64,000 nucleotides of DNA from Gammaproteobacteria bacterium (GCA_021773815.1 JAJFJS010000037.1:38001-102000); one strand, 5' to 3'; counted from the stretch's first letter, positions 18,928 to 35,488 are shown. Program-made: numbers and translations. Notes: generated by a model not told the origin, from the letters alone.

Positions 18928-18950
18928 GTTGTTACACAGTGTGTAACAAC
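18928..18950. terminator. Hairpin between convergent moeB and metH
   Basis: A perfect 10-bp stem GTTGTTACAC / GTGTAACAAC with loop AGT fills most of the 38-bp gap between the two stop codons. There is no T-tract, so it may be a Rho-assisted or mRNA 3'-end stabilising structure shared by both genes rather than a classical terminator. The perfect palindrome could also bind a regulator, but the tail-to-tail location argues against it. Confidence 0.6.
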
Positions 18951-18958
18951 CGCCGACG

Positions 18959-24471
<5,513 letters not shown>

Positions 24472-24478
24472 GGCGCAG

Positions 24479-24502
24479 AAATATAAAGGAATCCTTATAT
24501 TT
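24479..24502. promoter_or_regulatory. Palindromic operator upstream of the sahR-like/metF/metH operon
   Basis: An AT-rich inverted repeat AAATATAAAGG-AAT-CCTTATATTT (one extra base in the left arm) lies at 24479-24502, directly before the regulator's start codon. Dyad symmetry, position and the ArsR-type winged helix encoded next make it the best candidate for the regulator's own site. The AGGA inside may also form the ribosome site on the minus strand. Confidence 0.65.
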
Positions 24503-24638
24503 ATGCCAGTACCGGCCGCACAGCGCGACCAATGACCGACTGAGCCGGCAAGCCAGCCAACCAGTCCCATATCTGCAAATAATTTACCACCTGATTGAGG
24601 TATAGAACCAAATTAAGAAGCACCGGTATAATCGGGCA

Positions 24639-24746
24639 GATTAACGGACTGCCAATCGGCAATGGTCTCGCAGGCATACCGGTCTGGCCTGCCGGTCATG
24701 CGAAATCCTCCAGGCCACGGCCTCGCTTCGGCGGGGCCGTTTTTTC
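24639..24746 (+). ncRNA. Candidate small RNA ending in a strong terminator
   Basis: On the plus strand a perfect -10 TATAAT stands at 24627-24632, with no good -35. About 110 bases later comes a strong Rho-independent terminator (24717-24745). Between them is an internal hairpin GCAGGC ... GCCTGC (24670-24692) and no open frame of note. Neighbouring genes run on the minus strand, so the terminator does not end a known gene. It lacks the SRP RNA signature GGAAGNAGC and does not look like 6S RNA. The 5' end is a guess. Confidence 0.45.
24717..24745 (+). terminator. Strong Rho-independent terminator with UUCG tetraloop
   Basis: A 10-bp stem ACGGCCTCGC / GCGGGGCCGT (one G-T pair) closes a TTCG tetraloop (24727-24730) and is followed by six T. 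It points rightward, but no plus-strand protein gene precedes it. Confidence 0.9.
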
Positions 24747-24768
24747 TGGCGATTCAAGACGCCTGAAC

Positions 24769-24863
24769 GGAATTAAGGGGACAGTTAACTTATCTCCTCA
24801 AGCATTGCGCCAAGCAGCCAGTTTCGGGGTTTCAGGAGATAAGTAAACTGTCCCCTTAATTCC
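24769..24863. repeat. REPIN-like hairpin element, copy A
   Basis: 95 bp with inverted ends GGAATTAAGGGGACAG (24769-24784) and CTGTCCCCTTAATTCC (24848-24863). The 51-bp interior from 24791 to 24841 also begins TATCTCC and ends GGAGATA. The whole element can fold into one long hairpin. A second copy lies at 40864-40952 with the interior in the opposite orientation. Such GGGGACAG-ended elements are typical of short non-autonomous repeats mobilised in trans, for instance by RAYT-type transposases; none is encoded here. Confidence 0.85.
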
Positions 24864-24886
24864 CCTTAGCTCACCCCCCAGGCCCG

Positions 24887-25402
24887 CTATCCGCGCATCG
24901 CAACCGGACGCGCGCCGATACGGCGCGACCAGCGAATCAACCCGTAGGCAACAACGATCGCCACGCCGATCGAAAGAAGGTCAACGACATCGAAGCGGCC
25001 GGCGAGGAAATAACCCGCGACGTTTTCGAGCACCGGCCATCGAGCAAACCAACCGGGAACCCGGTCGGCAATCGCCCGCGCCCACGTCTCGTGTTGCGCG
25101 ATCTCGAACAGCCCCGCGACGATGCCCCACGACACACAGGCGATCCCCGCCGCGCGCCGCCGCGACCCGAGGAGCGCAGACGTGAACAGGATAAACGCGA
25201 GCGTATGCGCGAACGTCGGCCAGTGCGCGCCGAGGGCGCCGAACACCGGCGGCACGCGTTCGCCGAACTTCCAACTATCGGGGATCAGATACGTATCTGC
25301 GCTGGACCGGTCGAGCAGGTAGACGAGCGCGCCGGTCGTCAGGGCGACCAGCGCCGCGACCGCCTGGATCAGTTCGGGCCGAAGCCGGGAAATCATCGGC
25401 AC
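24887..25402 (-). CDS. VanZ-like small integral membrane protein
   Basis: 171 residues with about four hydrophobic segments (about 12-32, 65-82, 88-105 and 135-158). The HTLAFILFTSALL segment followed by GLFEIAQ is similar to VanZ-type proteins, which span the membrane and whose biochemical function is poorly known. It precedes no clear operon partner: the repeat-propeller gene at 25451 is on the same strand but lies upstream, with 48 bp between them. Identification is tentative. Confidence 0.6.
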   Translation of the reverse strand: MPMISRLRPELIQAVAALVALTTGALVYLLDRSSADTYLIPDSWKFGERVPPVFGALGAHWPTFAHTLAFILFTSALLGSRRRAAGIACVSWGIVAGLFEIAQHETWARAIADRVPGWFARWPVLENVAGYFLAGRFDVVDLLSIGVAIVVAYGLIRWSRRIGARPVAMRG

Positions 25403-25450
25403 CCGGAACGACGGGTCGGCGCCGTCGCGCGACGCCCGATGCGACGCAGG

Positions 25451-27661
25451 TCAGCGGGACACGACGACACGATCGCCGCCGGCCAGATCGATGCGCAGCA
25501 CCGCATCGAGCCCCTGGTCCAGGACCAGTAACTGCCCCGGCGCCGCGGCCGGCGCCAGGTCGATGGGCGCACTCAGCGCGGTACCGACGCCCGTTGTCGC
25601 ATCGGACAGCACGGTACGCGCACCGCTCGCAAGATCGACGGCCACGATCGCCGCCCTGAACTGATCGGCCACGATCGCCCGGCTGTTTGCCGCATCGATC
25701 AATATGCCCGACGGCGACGTGAACGGATTCTCGGCATCGGGCGTTTCCGGATCGGACAGCAGGGTGCGCGCACCGGTCACGAGGTCGACCGCGACGATTG
25801 CGAATCGGCCGGAGTCAACGACCAGCAGACGATTATTGGCCGCATCGATGACGAGCGCATCCGGCAGCACGAATCCGTTGGCGTCATCGGGCACCGTCAC
25901 GTCCGATACGATCGTGCGCGCGCCCGTCACGAGATCCACGGCAACCACGGCATCGAGGCCCTGATCGGTGGCCAGCGCCCGGCCGTTGGCCGCATCGATC
26001 ACCAGGTTGGCCAGCCCGCTGAATACGTTCGCGTCGTCGGGCGTCGTCGCATCCGACAGGATCGTGCGCGCACCGGTCACAAGATCGACGGCCACGACGC
26101 CGACCAGGACCTGATCGGCGACCAGCGCGCGACCGTTGGTCACATCGACATCGATGCCGAGCGGACCGTCGAACGGTGTTAACTCATCGGGCGTCGTCGC
26201 ATTCGACAGGATCGTGCGCGCGCCGGTCGCAAGGTCCACGGCGATGACCGCGTCGAGTTCACTGTCCGTCACGAGCACCCGACCGGGAGTCGTCGCATCC
26301 GCCGACATGCCGTGCGGCGTCGCCAGCGCATTCTGCGCAACCAGCTGCGCACCCGCAGGCAACAACTCGCGCGTACCGACGGCCTTGGTCCCGTCCACGA
26401 CGAGGCGCACCGTAACGATGGCGGCGCTTTGCGCATCAATCACGAGCGCGCGGTTGCCCGCCGCATCCAGCGTAATCGACACGGGACGACTCAGAGCGTT
26501 GGCGCCGTTGGGAAAGAATGAGGATGACACGAGCGTGCGCGTGCCGGTCACAAGGTCGATCGCCAGCACCGCGGCGGAGGTGCGATCGGTCACGAGCGCA
26601 CGCGCATTCGCCGCATCGATGACGATACTCGACGGCGCCGCCAGCAGATTGAAACCGTCCGGCGTCGTCGCATCCGACAGGATCGTGCGCGCGCCGGTCG
26701 CAAGATCCACCGCAACCACGGCCGACAAACCGCGATCCGTGACGAGCGCACGATTGTTCGCCGTATCGATGGCGATACCCGCCGGCACGCTGAAGGCATT
26801 CACATCATCGGGCGTCGTCGCACCGGACAATACCGTACGTGCACCAGTCGCAAGATCCACCGCGATGACCGCGTCGAGCCCGGCATCGGTCACCAGCGCG
26901 CGATTCGCCGCCGTATCGATCGCGATGGCATCAGGCGAGGCGAACGGATTGGCCGCATCGGGTGTCACGGGCCCGGACAGCACGGTCCGTGCGCCGGTCG
27001 CGAGATCGACGGCGACCACCGCATCGAGCATAAAGTCCGTCACGAGCGCGCGATTACCCGCGGCGTCGATCGCGATGCCGTTCGGCGCGCTGAACGGATT
27101 CACCGTGTCGGGCGTGGTCAGGTCGGACAGGTAAGTTCGTGCGCCGGTCAAAAGGTCGACGGCAACGACTGCCTTCAGGCTGTCGTCGGTCACCAGCGCC
27201 CGGTTGTTCGCGGCATCGACGGCGGCCTGCTGCGGACTGGGCATCGGCACCGTCGCGATGACCGTGACCGTGCCGGACTCACTGTTGCCGTTCGAATCCG
27301 TGATGGTGTAGTCGAAAGTATCGGCGCCCAGGAAACCGGTATTCGGAACGTAGGTAACCACGCTGCCGTTGATCGAGGCAACGCCGTTCGCACCCTGAGT
27401 AACGGTCACGGTCGTCGGCTCCACACCGAGGTCATTGACGATGTAGCCAAACTCACCGATACCGAACAGAGCGACGTCGGCCTCCAGCGTCTGGCTCGAC
27501 TCGATGCTGAACGTCGCATCGATGGCCCACGGCAAATCGGTCGTCTCGCCCGACCCGCCGCCCGAGCCGATGGTCGTGACGACGCCCGCAACAATTACCG
27601 CGACGAGCGCGCAGAGACGCGCGGCACGCAGCACAAATTCTCGATGGTTCAACCCTTGCAA
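25451..27661 (-). CDS. Exported protein with an Ig-like domain and 12 propeller-type repeats
   Basis: 736 residues. A signal peptide (LCALVAVIVAGVVTTIGSGGG) is followed by a bacterial Ig/cadherin-like domain (about 60-135, with GADTFDYTITDSNGN). From about residue 145 to the end there are 12 tandem repeats of about 50 residues, each with a core like NRALVTD-x4-AVVAVDLATGART-(V/I)LS and then TTPD, then GIAIDAAN. This is an NHL/SMP-30-like beta-propeller pattern. Several repeats are nearly identical in DNA, which suggests recent duplication or gene conversion. Surface or periplasmic binding is likely; the ligand is unknown. Confidence 0.85.
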   Translation of the reverse strand: MQGLNHREFVLRAARLCALVAVIVAGVVTTIGSGGGSGETTDLPWAIDATFSIESSQTLEADVALFGIGEFGYIVNDLGVEPTTVTVTQGANGVASINGSVVTYVPNTGFLGADTFDYTITDSNGNSESGTVTVIATVPMPSPQQAAVDAANNRALVTDDSLKAVVAVDLLTGARTYLSDLTTPDTVNPFSAPNGIAIDAAGNRALVTDFMLDAVVAVDLATGARTVLSGPVTPDAANPFASPDAIAIDTAANRALVTDAGLDAVIAVDLATGARTVLSGATTPDDVNAFSVPAGIAIDTANNRALVTDRGLSAVVAVDLATGARTILSDATTPDGFNLLAAPSSIVIDAANARALVTDRTSAAVLAIDLVTGTRTLVSSSFFPNGANALSRPVSITLDAAGNRALVIDAQSAAIVTVRLVVDGTKAVGTRELLPAGAQLVAQNALATPHGMSADATTPGRVLVTDSELDAVIAVDLATGARTILSNATTPDELTPFDGPLGIDVDVTNGRALVADQVLVGVVAVDLVTGARTILSDATTPDDANVFSGLANLVIDAANGRALATDQGLDAVVAVDLVTGARTIVSDVTVPDDANGFVLPDALVIDAANNRLLVVDSGRFAIVAVDLVTGARTLLSDPETPDAENPFTSPSGILIDAANSRAIVADQFRAAIVAVDLASGARTVLSDATTGVGTALSAPIDLAPAAAPGQLLVLDQGLDAVLRIDLAGGDRVVVSR

Positions 27662-27775
27662 AGTTCCGTTCCTGTTCTCGTGTCGCCCGTTGTCGCCCGT
27701 GTCGCTCGATCATCGTCAGCCGATTCGGAGCATCGTGATTAGACCACGACGGGCGACCGCACGCTCAATTGCCTG

Positions 27776-29203
27776 TTATAACTTGCCGCGCAGAATATTG
27801 TTGACCTGACCGGGGTTGGCCTTGCCCTGCGTCGCTTTCATGACCTGACCGACGAGGAAGCCGAGCACCTTCGTCTTGCCTTCGCGATACTCCCTCACCT
27901 GCTCCGGACACTCCGCGATGACCTGATCGACGATGCGCTCGAGTTCGCCGGTATCGGTAATCTGGACCAGCCCCCGACTCTCGATGATCTCATCCGCGTC
28001 ACCCTCGCCCGCCCACATGGCCTCGAAGACCTCTTTGGCGATCTTGCCCGATATCGTCTCGTCGGCAATACGCGCCAGCAACCCGGCCAGCGCCGCGGCC
28101 GACACCGGGCTCTGCCCGATGCCGATGCCGGCGCTGTTTAACGCGCCGGACAGTTCGCCGATGACCCAGTTCGCCGCCAGTTTCGCATCGCCGGCCGCGC
28201 CGGCGACGGTCTCAAAGTAGTCGGCCAGTTCCCGGCTCGCCGTCAGTACCGCGACATCACCATCGCCGAGCCCGTAGGCATCGACCAGGCGCCGGCGTTT
28301 CGCATCCGGCAGCTCGGGCAACGCGGCGCGCGCGGCAGCGATATCCTCATCCCGAATCTCGACCGGCAGCAAATCGGGATCCGGGAAATAGCGATAGTCG
28401 TTGGCCTCTTCCTTTGACCGCATCGAGCGCGTCTCGTCACGGTCGGAATCGTACAGGCGGGTCTCCTGCACGATCTGCCCGCCGTCCTCGAGGATATCGA
28501 TCTGTCGCTCGACCTCGATATTGATCGCCCGCTCCACGAAACGGAAAGAGTTGAGGTTCTTCAACTCGGCCCGGGTGCCCAAGGCCGCCTGCCCGACCGG
28601 CCGGACCGATACATTCGCGTCACAGCGAAACGAACCTTCCTGCATATTGCCGTCGGAAATGCCGAGGTAGCGCACGAGCTGGTGAATCTTGCGCATGTAA
28701 GCGACCGCTTCCTTTGCCGAACGCAGCTCCGGCTCGGAGACGATTTCCAGCAGCGGCGTGCCGGCGCGATTGAGGTCGATACCGCTCTCGCCGTCGAATG
28801 CATCGTGCACGGACTTTCCCGCATCTTCTTCCAGGTGCGCCCGCGTAATGCCGATCGTCTTGACGACGCCGTCATCCAGCAGGATCTTGATGCGCCCCGG
28901 GCCGACGATCGGCAGTTCGTACTGGCTGATCTGGTAACCCTTCGGCAGATCGGGATAAAAATAATTCTTGCGCGCGAAAACCGAACGCGGCGCGATCTCG
29001 GCATCGATCGCGAGGCCGAAACGAATCGCCATGCGCACGGCTTCCGCATTGAGCACCGGCAGCACGCCGGGATAACCGAGGTCGACAATGCACGCCTGGG
29101 TGTTCGGCGCGGCGCCGTACGCCGTCGATGCGCTCGAGAAGATCTTGCTGCGCGTCGCCAGCTGCGTGTGAATCTCCAGGCCGATGACCGTTTCCCACTG
29201 CAT
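27776..29203 (-). CDS. gatB: Asp-tRNA(Asn)/Glu-tRNA(Gln) amidotransferase subunit B
   Basis: 475 residues from [15 protein letters not shown], the conserved GatB start; the longer open frame is not homologous. It carries the kinase-like region ([15 protein letters not shown], later DCNRAG-like [16 protein letters not shown]) and the C-terminal tRNA-binding YqeY-like tail. GatB phosphorylates the acyl group of mischarged tRNA before amidation. It lies five bases after gatA. Confidence 0.97.
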   Translation of the reverse strand: MQWETVIGLEIHTQLATRSKIFSSASTAYGAAPNTQACIVDLGYPGVLPVLNAEAVRMAIRFGLAIDAEIAPRSVFARKNYFYPDLPKGYQISQYELPIVGPGRIKILLDDGVVKTIGITRAHLEEDAGKSVHDAFDGESGIDLNRAGTPLLEIVSEPELRSAKEAVAYMRKIHQLVRYLGISDGNMQEGSFRCDANVSVRPVGQAALGTRAELKNLNSFRFVERAINIEVERQIDILEDGGQIVQETRLYDSDRDETRSMRSKEEANDYRYFPDPDLLPVEIRDEDIAAARAALPELPDAKRRRLVDAYGLGDGDVAVLTASRELADYFETVAGAAGDAKLAANWVIGELSGALNSAGIGIGQSPVSAAALAGLLARIADETISGKIAKEVFEAMWAGEGDADEIIESRGLVQITDTGELERIVDQVIAECPEQVREYREGKTKVLGFLVGQVMKATQGKANPGQVNNILRGKL

Positions 29204-29208
29204 CGCCG

Positions 29209-30666
29209 TCACTCCGCTGCGAGCGCCGGCGCCAGCAAGTGCCAGTCCGTCTGTTGCTGGAACCGGTGGGCAAAGTTCAGGACGGCCCCCTCGCCAAACG
29301 CAGGGCCGATCAGCTGCAGGCCGACGGGCAGGCCGCCGGACAATCCGCACGGTACCGAAATACCCGGCAGGCCGGCGAGGTTGACGCCGATCGTGTAGAT
29401 ATCGTTGAGGTACATCTGCACCGGGTCATCGATCTTCTCGCCGAGCCCGAACGCCGGCGTCGGCGTCGTCGGTCCCGCGATGATGTCGACGGATTCGAAA
29501 CAACGCCGGAAATCCGCGGCGATCAACTGGCGCGCCTTCTGCGCCTTGAGGTAATACGCGTCGTAATAACCGGCCGACAGCACGTAGGTGCCGGTCATGA
29601 TCCGCCGCTTGACCTCGGCGCCGAAACCTTCAGTGCGGGTCAGCTTGTACATCTCCTCAAGATCGCCGGCGCCCTCGTGCCGATGCCCGAAGCGAATGCC
29701 GTCGAATCGCGACAGGTTCGACGAACATTCCGCGGGCGCGACGATGTAGTAGGTAGGCACGGATGCCTCGATATGCGGCAACGACACCTCGCTGACCGTC
29801 GCGCCGAGCGCCTCGAACTCGGCCAGCGCCGCACGGATACAGGCCGCCGATTCGGCGTCGAGACCGTCGTCGAAAAACTCCTTTGGCACACCGATTCGCT
29901 TACCCGCAAGCGATTCGCCCAGCGTGGCGGCGTAATCGGGCACGGGACAGTCCACCGACGTCGAATCCTTCGGATCGAAGCCCGCCATCGCCGTCATCAG
30001 CAGCGCCGCATCCGCGGCGGTCAGCGTAAACGTACCGGCCTGGTCGAGGCTCGACGCAAAGGCGATCATGCCGTAACGGGATACGCGACCGTAGGTCGGC
30101 TTGAACCCCGTCACGCCGGTCAGCGCCGCCGGCTGGCGAATCGAACCGCCGGTGTCCGTTCCGGTCGCCGCGGGCACGAAGCCGGCAGCGACGGCGGCGG
30201 CCGAACCGCCCGACGAGCCGCCGGGCGAGCGCGTCACGTCCCACGGATTGGCGACCGGCCCGAAGAAACTCGTTTCGTTCGACGAGCCCATCGCGAATTC
30301 ATCCATATTGGTCTTGCCGACGACGACGACACCGGCAGCGGCCAGGTTCGCGACGACCGTCGCATCATACGGCGGCACGAAGTTGCCGAGCATCCTGGAG
30401 CCGCAGGTCGTCAGCAGGTCACGCGTACAGAAAATATCCTTGTGCGCGATCGGGACACCCGTCAGCGGCCCGCCGTCGCCGGCGGCCAGTTTTGCATCGG
30501 CAGCATCGGCGGCCGCCAACGCCGCCTCGCGGGCAACGGTAATAAAAGAGTTCAGCGCACCGTCACCGGCTTCGATGCGCCCCAGCGCCGCCTCGGTCAG
30601 CCGGCGGCTCGTCACGGAGCCGTCCCGGAGGGCGGCGGCTGTCTCGATGATCGTCTGTCTGTGCAT
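29209..30666 (-). CDS. gatA: Asp-tRNA(Asn)/Glu-tRNA(Gln) amidotransferase subunit A
   Basis: 485 residues. The amidase Ser-cisSer-Lys triad is recognisable: Lys in GVPIAHKD, cis-Ser in [13 protein letters not shown], and the nucleophile Ser in [11 protein letters not shown]. GatA frees ammonia from glutamine or asparagine for the GatB reaction. Encoded between gatC and gatB. Presence of the whole GatCAB suggests that tRNA-Asn (or tRNA-Gln) is made by the indirect route. Confidence 0.97.
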   Translation of the reverse strand: MHRQTIIETAAALRDGSVTSRRLTEAALGRIEAGDGALNSFITVAREAALAAADAADAKLAAGDGGPLTGVPIAHKDIFCTRDLLTTCGSRMLGNFVPPYDATVVANLAAAGVVVVGKTNMDEFAMGSSNETSFFGPVANPWDVTRSPGGSSGGSAAAVAAGFVPAATGTDTGGSIRQPAALTGVTGFKPTYGRVSRYGMIAFASSLDQAGTFTLTAADAALLMTAMAGFDPKDSTSVDCPVPDYAATLGESLAGKRIGVPKEFFDDGLDAESAACIRAALAEFEALGATVSEVSLPHIEASVPTYYIVAPAECSSNLSRFDGIRFGHRHEGAGDLEEMYKLTRTEGFGAEVKRRIMTGTYVLSAGYYDAYYLKAQKARQLIAADFRRCFESVDIIAGPTTPTPAFGLGEKIDDPVQMYLNDIYTIGVNLAGLPGISVPCGLSGGLPVGLQLIGPAFGEGAVLNFAHRFQQQTDWHLLAPALAAE

Positions 30667-30688
30667 GGCAACAACGCGGCGGGCGCGT

Positions 30689-30976
30689 TTACTCGATGAC
30701 CTTCGGCACGCGGTAGAAACCGTCGCTCACGGCCTGCGCGTTACGCTGGAACAACGCGCGCTGATCCGTCTCGGTGACCTCGTCGGGGCGCAGGCGCTGG
30801 CTCATATCCAGCGGATGCGCCATTGGCGGCACATTCGACGTATCGAATTCGCCGAGGCGGTCGACGAGACCGATGATGCTCGACAACTTATCGACATAGT
30901 CGGCGATTTCTTCATCGCTGACGGCCAAACGCGCGAGGTGCGCGATGTGTTCGACATCACCTTTCGTCAGTGCCAT
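30689..30976 (-). CDS. gatC: Asp-tRNA(Asn)/Glu-tRNA(Gln) amidotransferase subunit C
   Basis: 95 residues from [21 protein letters not shown], the conserved GatC opening. GatC wraps around GatA and stabilises the GatAB complex. It is the first gene of the gatCAB operon, 22 bases before gatA, and divergent from mreB; the 120-bp gap must hold both promoters. Confidence 0.95.
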   Translation of the reverse strand: MALTKGDVEHIAHLARLAVSDEEIADYVDKLSSIIGLVDRLGEFDTSNVPPMAHPLDMSQRLRPDEVTETDQRALFQRNAQAVSDGFYRVPKVIE

Positions 30977-31028
30977 GGGGCATGATCCATCTGGGGCGGG
31001 ACCCGGGGGCGACAATAATAATCTGCAG

Positions 31029-32140
<1,112 letters not shown>

Positions 32141-32186
32141 CGAACCGGCTCCCGCTCGCCGAGCGCGGGCATGATAACGGCAGGGC

Positions 32187-33119
32187 ATGGCGCTCAGCAG
32201 ACCTGACAGCGACCAACGCGCGATTCGCAATACGAGCTACGGCCTGCGGACGGTTATGCTGTGCATTCTGTCCGTCGCAATCATGGCGCTTGATCACAAC
32301 AACGACCATCTGAAAGATGTGCGCCGCGTGCTGTCGGCCTCCGTGCACCCGATTCGCCTGATCATCGACGCGCCGTTCGCACTGGGCCACTGGATCGGCG
32401 ACAACGTCGCGACACGCAGCGCGTTAACCGAAGAAAACCGGCGCCTGCACAAGCAGAACCTGATCCAGAGCGCCCGGCTGCAGCGACAGGTCGCACTCGA
32501 GGCCGAGAACGCGCGGCTGCGCGCATTGCTCGATTCCACGGCGAAGGTCGGCGGCCGCGTGCTGATTGCCGAGATCCTGTCGATCGACATGAATCCGTTC
32601 CGCCACCGAATCACGATCAACAAGGGCAGCAGCGACGGAATGTTCGTCGGTCAGGCGCTGATCGACGCGGACGGCATCGTCGGCCAGGTCGTCCGTGACC
32701 AGGTATTTTCGGCCGAGGCGCTGCTGATTACCGATATCGACCATGCGCTGCCGGTCGAAATCGTGCGCAACCGGCTGCGCACGATCGCCGTGGGCACCGG
32801 CGACTTTGACCGGCTGTCCCTGCCGTTCCTGCCGCGCAATGCCGACGTGATCGACGGCGATAGTCTCGTCACCTCCGGGCTCGGCGGCACCTTTCCGCCG
32901 GGTTACCCGGTCGGCGTCGTCAACCGGATCACGGGCGGCAGCGGCGAACCGTTCCTGTCGGTGAGCGCGCAGCCGGCCGCCTCGCTGAACCGCATTCGCG
33001 AAGTCCTGTTGATCTGGCCCGATCCCGCCGCGGCGCAGCGCGCAGTTACCGCGGGCGAAAACCCGGTGGCCCCGCCCGCGGCCGAAGCGATCGTCCCGCC
33101 GACCGGAGCCACACCGTGA
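32187..33119 (+). CDS. mreC: Rod-shape-determining protein MreC
   Basis: 310 residues: one membrane segment (about 17-36), a coiled coil (about 75-115, EENRRLHKQN and following), then the beta-barrel MreC core (GRVLIAEILSIDMNPFRHRI, GMFVGQALID). The Pro/Ala-rich C-terminus is short. MreC links MreB to the periplasmic synthases. The last four bases overlap the mreD start (GTGA). Confidence 0.95.
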   Translation: MALSRPDSDQRAIRNTSYGLRTVMLCILSVAIMALDHNNDHLKDVRRVLSASVHPIRLIIDAPFALGHWIGDNVATRSALTEENRRLHKQNLIQSARLQRQVALEAENARLRALLDSTAKVGGRVLIAEILSIDMNPFRHRITINKGSSDGMFVGQALIDADGIVGQVVRDQVFSAEALLITDIDHALPVEIVRNRLRTIAVGTGDFDRLSLPFLPRNADVIDGDSLVTSGLGGTFPPGYPVGVVNRITGGSGEPFLSVSAQPAASLNRIREVLLIWPDPAAAQRAVTAGENPVAPPAAEAIVPPTGATP

Positions 33120-33613
33120 GGAGGCGCACGCCGCACTGGCCGGTCTGGCTGATCCTCGTGGCGGCCACGGCGCTGGTCAGCGTGCCGCTGCCCGACTTCG
33201 TCACGCCGTTTCGACCGCCATGGGCCGCGCTCGCCGTGATCTACTGGATCATGATGTGGCCGCGCGTGTTCGGGGTCGGCAGCGCCTGGCTGGTCGGACT
33301 GCTGCTCGATATCCTCTATGGCGACCTGCTGGGCCAAAACGCGTTCTCACTGAGCGTCATCGGTTTTCTGACGCTGCGCTTTCACCTGCAGATCCGGATA
33401 TTCCCGCTCTGGCAGTTGACGATGACGGTGTTCGCGCTGCTGGTCATCAATGCGTTTATCCTGTTCTGGATCGATGGCGTGGCCGGCAATCCACCGGCCG
33501 GATTCGCTCGCTGGACACAGGTGCTGATCGGCGGCGTCCTGTGGCCGCCGGTCATGGCGATCATGGACCGCGTCCGCGAGCGCATCCAACACCGCGACCT
33601 GACCTTCACGTAA
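33116..33613 (+). CDS. mreD: Rod-shape-determining protein MreD
   Basis: 165 residues, a small integral membrane protein with about five transmembrane helices and the family motif PPWAALAVIYWIM then GLLLDILYGDLLGQNAFSL. It starts with GTG overlapping the mreC stop, so translation is coupled. It works with MreC at the elongation complex. Confidence 0.93.
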   Translation: MRRRTPHWPVWLILVAATALVSVPLPDFVTPFRPPWAALAVIYWIMMWPRVFGVGSAWLVGLLLDILYGDLLGQNAFSLSVIGFLTLRFHLQIRIFPLWQLTMTVFALLVINAFILFWIDGVAGNPPAGFARWTQVLIGGVLWPPVMAIMDRVRERIQHRDLTFT

Positions 33614-33628
33614 CCGGACACCGCGCAC

Positions 33629-35488
33629 ATGGCGACGACCGACAGGCTGAAAGATCACTGGGCGGAACAGCGTCTGTTCCTGCACCGGGTCATCGCGGCG
33701 GTCATCGGTATCGTCGCGCTAATAATCGTCGTGCTCGGGCGCCTGGGCCAGCTACAGATCGCCGATTACGAGTACTTTTCCGCTCAATCGCAGGGTAACC
33801 GGATTCGTGTCCAGCCCCTGCCACCGACGCGCGGCCTGATCTACGACCGCAACGGGTCGATACTGGCGGAAAACCTGCCCAGCTACCAACTCGAACTGAC
33901 GCCCGAGCAGGTGCCGGACATGGCCGAGACGCTTAGCCGCCTCGCGCGTTTCGGCCTCATCGAAGCCGATAATATCGACACGCTGCAGGCACTGATTCGC
34001 CAGCACCGCCGCTTCGACTCCATCCCGATCCGGCACCGGATGTCCGACGCCGAGGTGGCGGCATTCGCGATCGAACGCCCGCGCTTTCCCGGTGTCGATA
34101 TTCGCGCGCGGCTGGCGCGCAACTATCCGCATGGCGTGGCGGCGGCCCATGCGCTCGGGTACGTCGGCGGCATCAACGCGGCCGACATGCAGCGCATCGA
34201 CCAGCGAGACTACGCCGGCACATCGCTGATCGGCAAGATCGCGCTGGAGCGGCGGTATGAGAGCGACCTGCACGGGGACGCCGGACACGAAGCGGTTCTC
34301 GTCAACGCACGCGGCCGCATCATGCAGAGCCTGAACGCCGAGGCCGCGGCCGCAGGTAAGGATCTGATCCTGACGCTGGACATCGAATCGCAACTCACCG
34401 CGCACCGGGCCCTCGCGGGCCGGCGCGGGGCCGTCGTCGCAATAGATCCGAACAACGGCGAAGTGCTCGTGTTTGCGAGCGAACCATCATTCGATCCGAA
34501 CCGGATCAGCGTCGGCATGAGTCGTGCGGATTACCTGGCCGTGCAGCAGGATCCGGATTTGCCGCTGTTCAACCGCGCGCTGCAGGGCGCCTATCCGCCC
34601 GGCTCGACGATCAAACCGATCCTCGCGCTGGCCGCACTGCACTACGAGGTCATCGACCCCAATCAACCCGTGTACTGCAACGGCTCGTATTCCCTGCCCG
34701 GCAGTACCCACCGCTATCGCGACTGGAAACGGGGTGGCCACGGCTGGATCGACATGCACGGATCGATCGAACAGTCCTGTGACGTGTACTACTACGAACT
34801 CGCCCGCGAACTGGGCATCGATCGCATGGAATCGTTCATGAAGCGCTTCGGCCTCGGCGGCGTCACCGGCATCGACATCGCCGGAGAGAAAAACGGCCTG
34901 GTGCCCGGCCGCGAATGGAAACAGCGCGCCTTTTCAAAACGAGCGGACCAGGTCTGGTTCCCCGGCGAGACCCTGATCACCGGCATCGGCCAGGGCTATC
35001 TGCTCACGACGCCGCTGCAACTGGCGCACGTGGCCGCGACGATTGCCAACCGCGGGCAGCGATTTCAGCCGACCCTGTTGCGCGGCATGAGTGATCCGGT
35101 CACCGGCGCCGTTGAATTTGCCGAACCGGTCCCGCTCGAGTCCGTCGGCATCGTGCGCAATGACCAGTGGGAGCAGATCATCAGCGCGATGAGCGCGGTC
35201 ATGCAGGGCACACGCGGCACGGCGCGCGCCGTCGGCATCGATGCGCCGTTCACGCTGGCCGGCAAGAGCGGCACCGCACAGGTCTTCACGGTAGCGCAGG
35301 ATCAGGAGTACGAGACCGAGGAACTCGAGGATCGCATGCGCGACCACGCACTGTTTATCGCTTTCGCACCGCTCGAAGATCCGCAGATCGCCATTGCGGT
35401 CATCGTCGAAAACGGCGAGAGCGGCAGCGGCACGGCGGCGCCGATCGCCCGGACCGTCATGGAGAAATACCTGCGAGACATGCTGTGA
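33629..35488 (+). CDS. mrdA: Penicillin-binding protein 2 (elongation transpeptidase)
   Basis: 619 residues. A membrane anchor (about 20-42), the pedestal domain with PTRGLIYDRNG, and the transpeptidase domain with Ser326 in PPGSTIKP, SCDVYYY (the SxN/D box) and KSGTAQV. It cross-links new side-wall peptidoglycan with RodA. The gene end overlaps the rodA GTG. Confidence 0.96.
   Translation: MATTDRLKDHWAEQRLFLHRVIAAVIGIVALIIVVLGRLGQLQIADYEYFSAQSQGNRIRVQPLPPTRGLIYDRNGSILAENLPSYQLELTPEQVPDMAETLSRLARFGLIEADNIDTLQALIRQHRRFDSIPIRHRMSDAEVAAFAIERPRFPGVDIRARLARNYPHGVAAAHALGYVGGINAADMQRIDQRDYAGTSLIGKIALERRYESDLHGDAGHEAVLVNARGRIMQSLNAEAAAAGKDLILTLDIESQLTAHRALAGRRGAVVAIDPNNGEVLVFASEPSFDPNRISVGMSRADYLAVQQDPDLPLFNRALQGAYPPGSTIKPILALAALHYEVIDPNQPVYCNGSYSLPGSTHRYRDWKRGGHGWIDMHGSIEQSCDVYYYELARELGIDRMESFMKRFGLGGVTGIDIAGEKNGLVPGREWKQRAFSKRADQVWFPGETLITGIGQGYLLTTPLQLAHVAATIANRGQRFQPTLLRGMSDPVTGAVEFAEPVPLESVGIVRNDQWEQIISAMSAVMQGTRGTARAVGIDAPFTLAGKSGTAQVFTVAQDQEYETEELEDRMRDHALFIAFAPLEDPQIAIAVIVENGESGSGTAAPIARTVMEKYLRDML

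Noticed and set aside
18928..18950. The perfect palindrome between moeB and metH as an operator
   Set aside because: It lies between two gene ends with no start nearby, so a transcript-end role is more likely.
24472..24600. A SAM, SAH or cobalamin riboswitch upstream of the metF-metH operon
   Set aside because: Only a short AT-rich dyad is present; none of the conserved riboswitch boxes was seen, and the leader on the minus strand is too short.
24639..24746. The candidate small RNA as SRP (4.5S) or 6S RNA
   Set aside because: It lacks the conserved SRP GGAAGNAGC loop and the long open bulge of 6S RNA.
25451..27200. Regular DNA repeats that might be a CRISPR array
   Set aside because: The period is about 150 bp, the repeats are coding and vary like protein repeats; there are no spacers or cas genes.
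29239..30699. Plus-strand open frame of about 486 codons opposite gatA
   Set aside because: Arg/His-rich shadow of gatA without recognisable domains.
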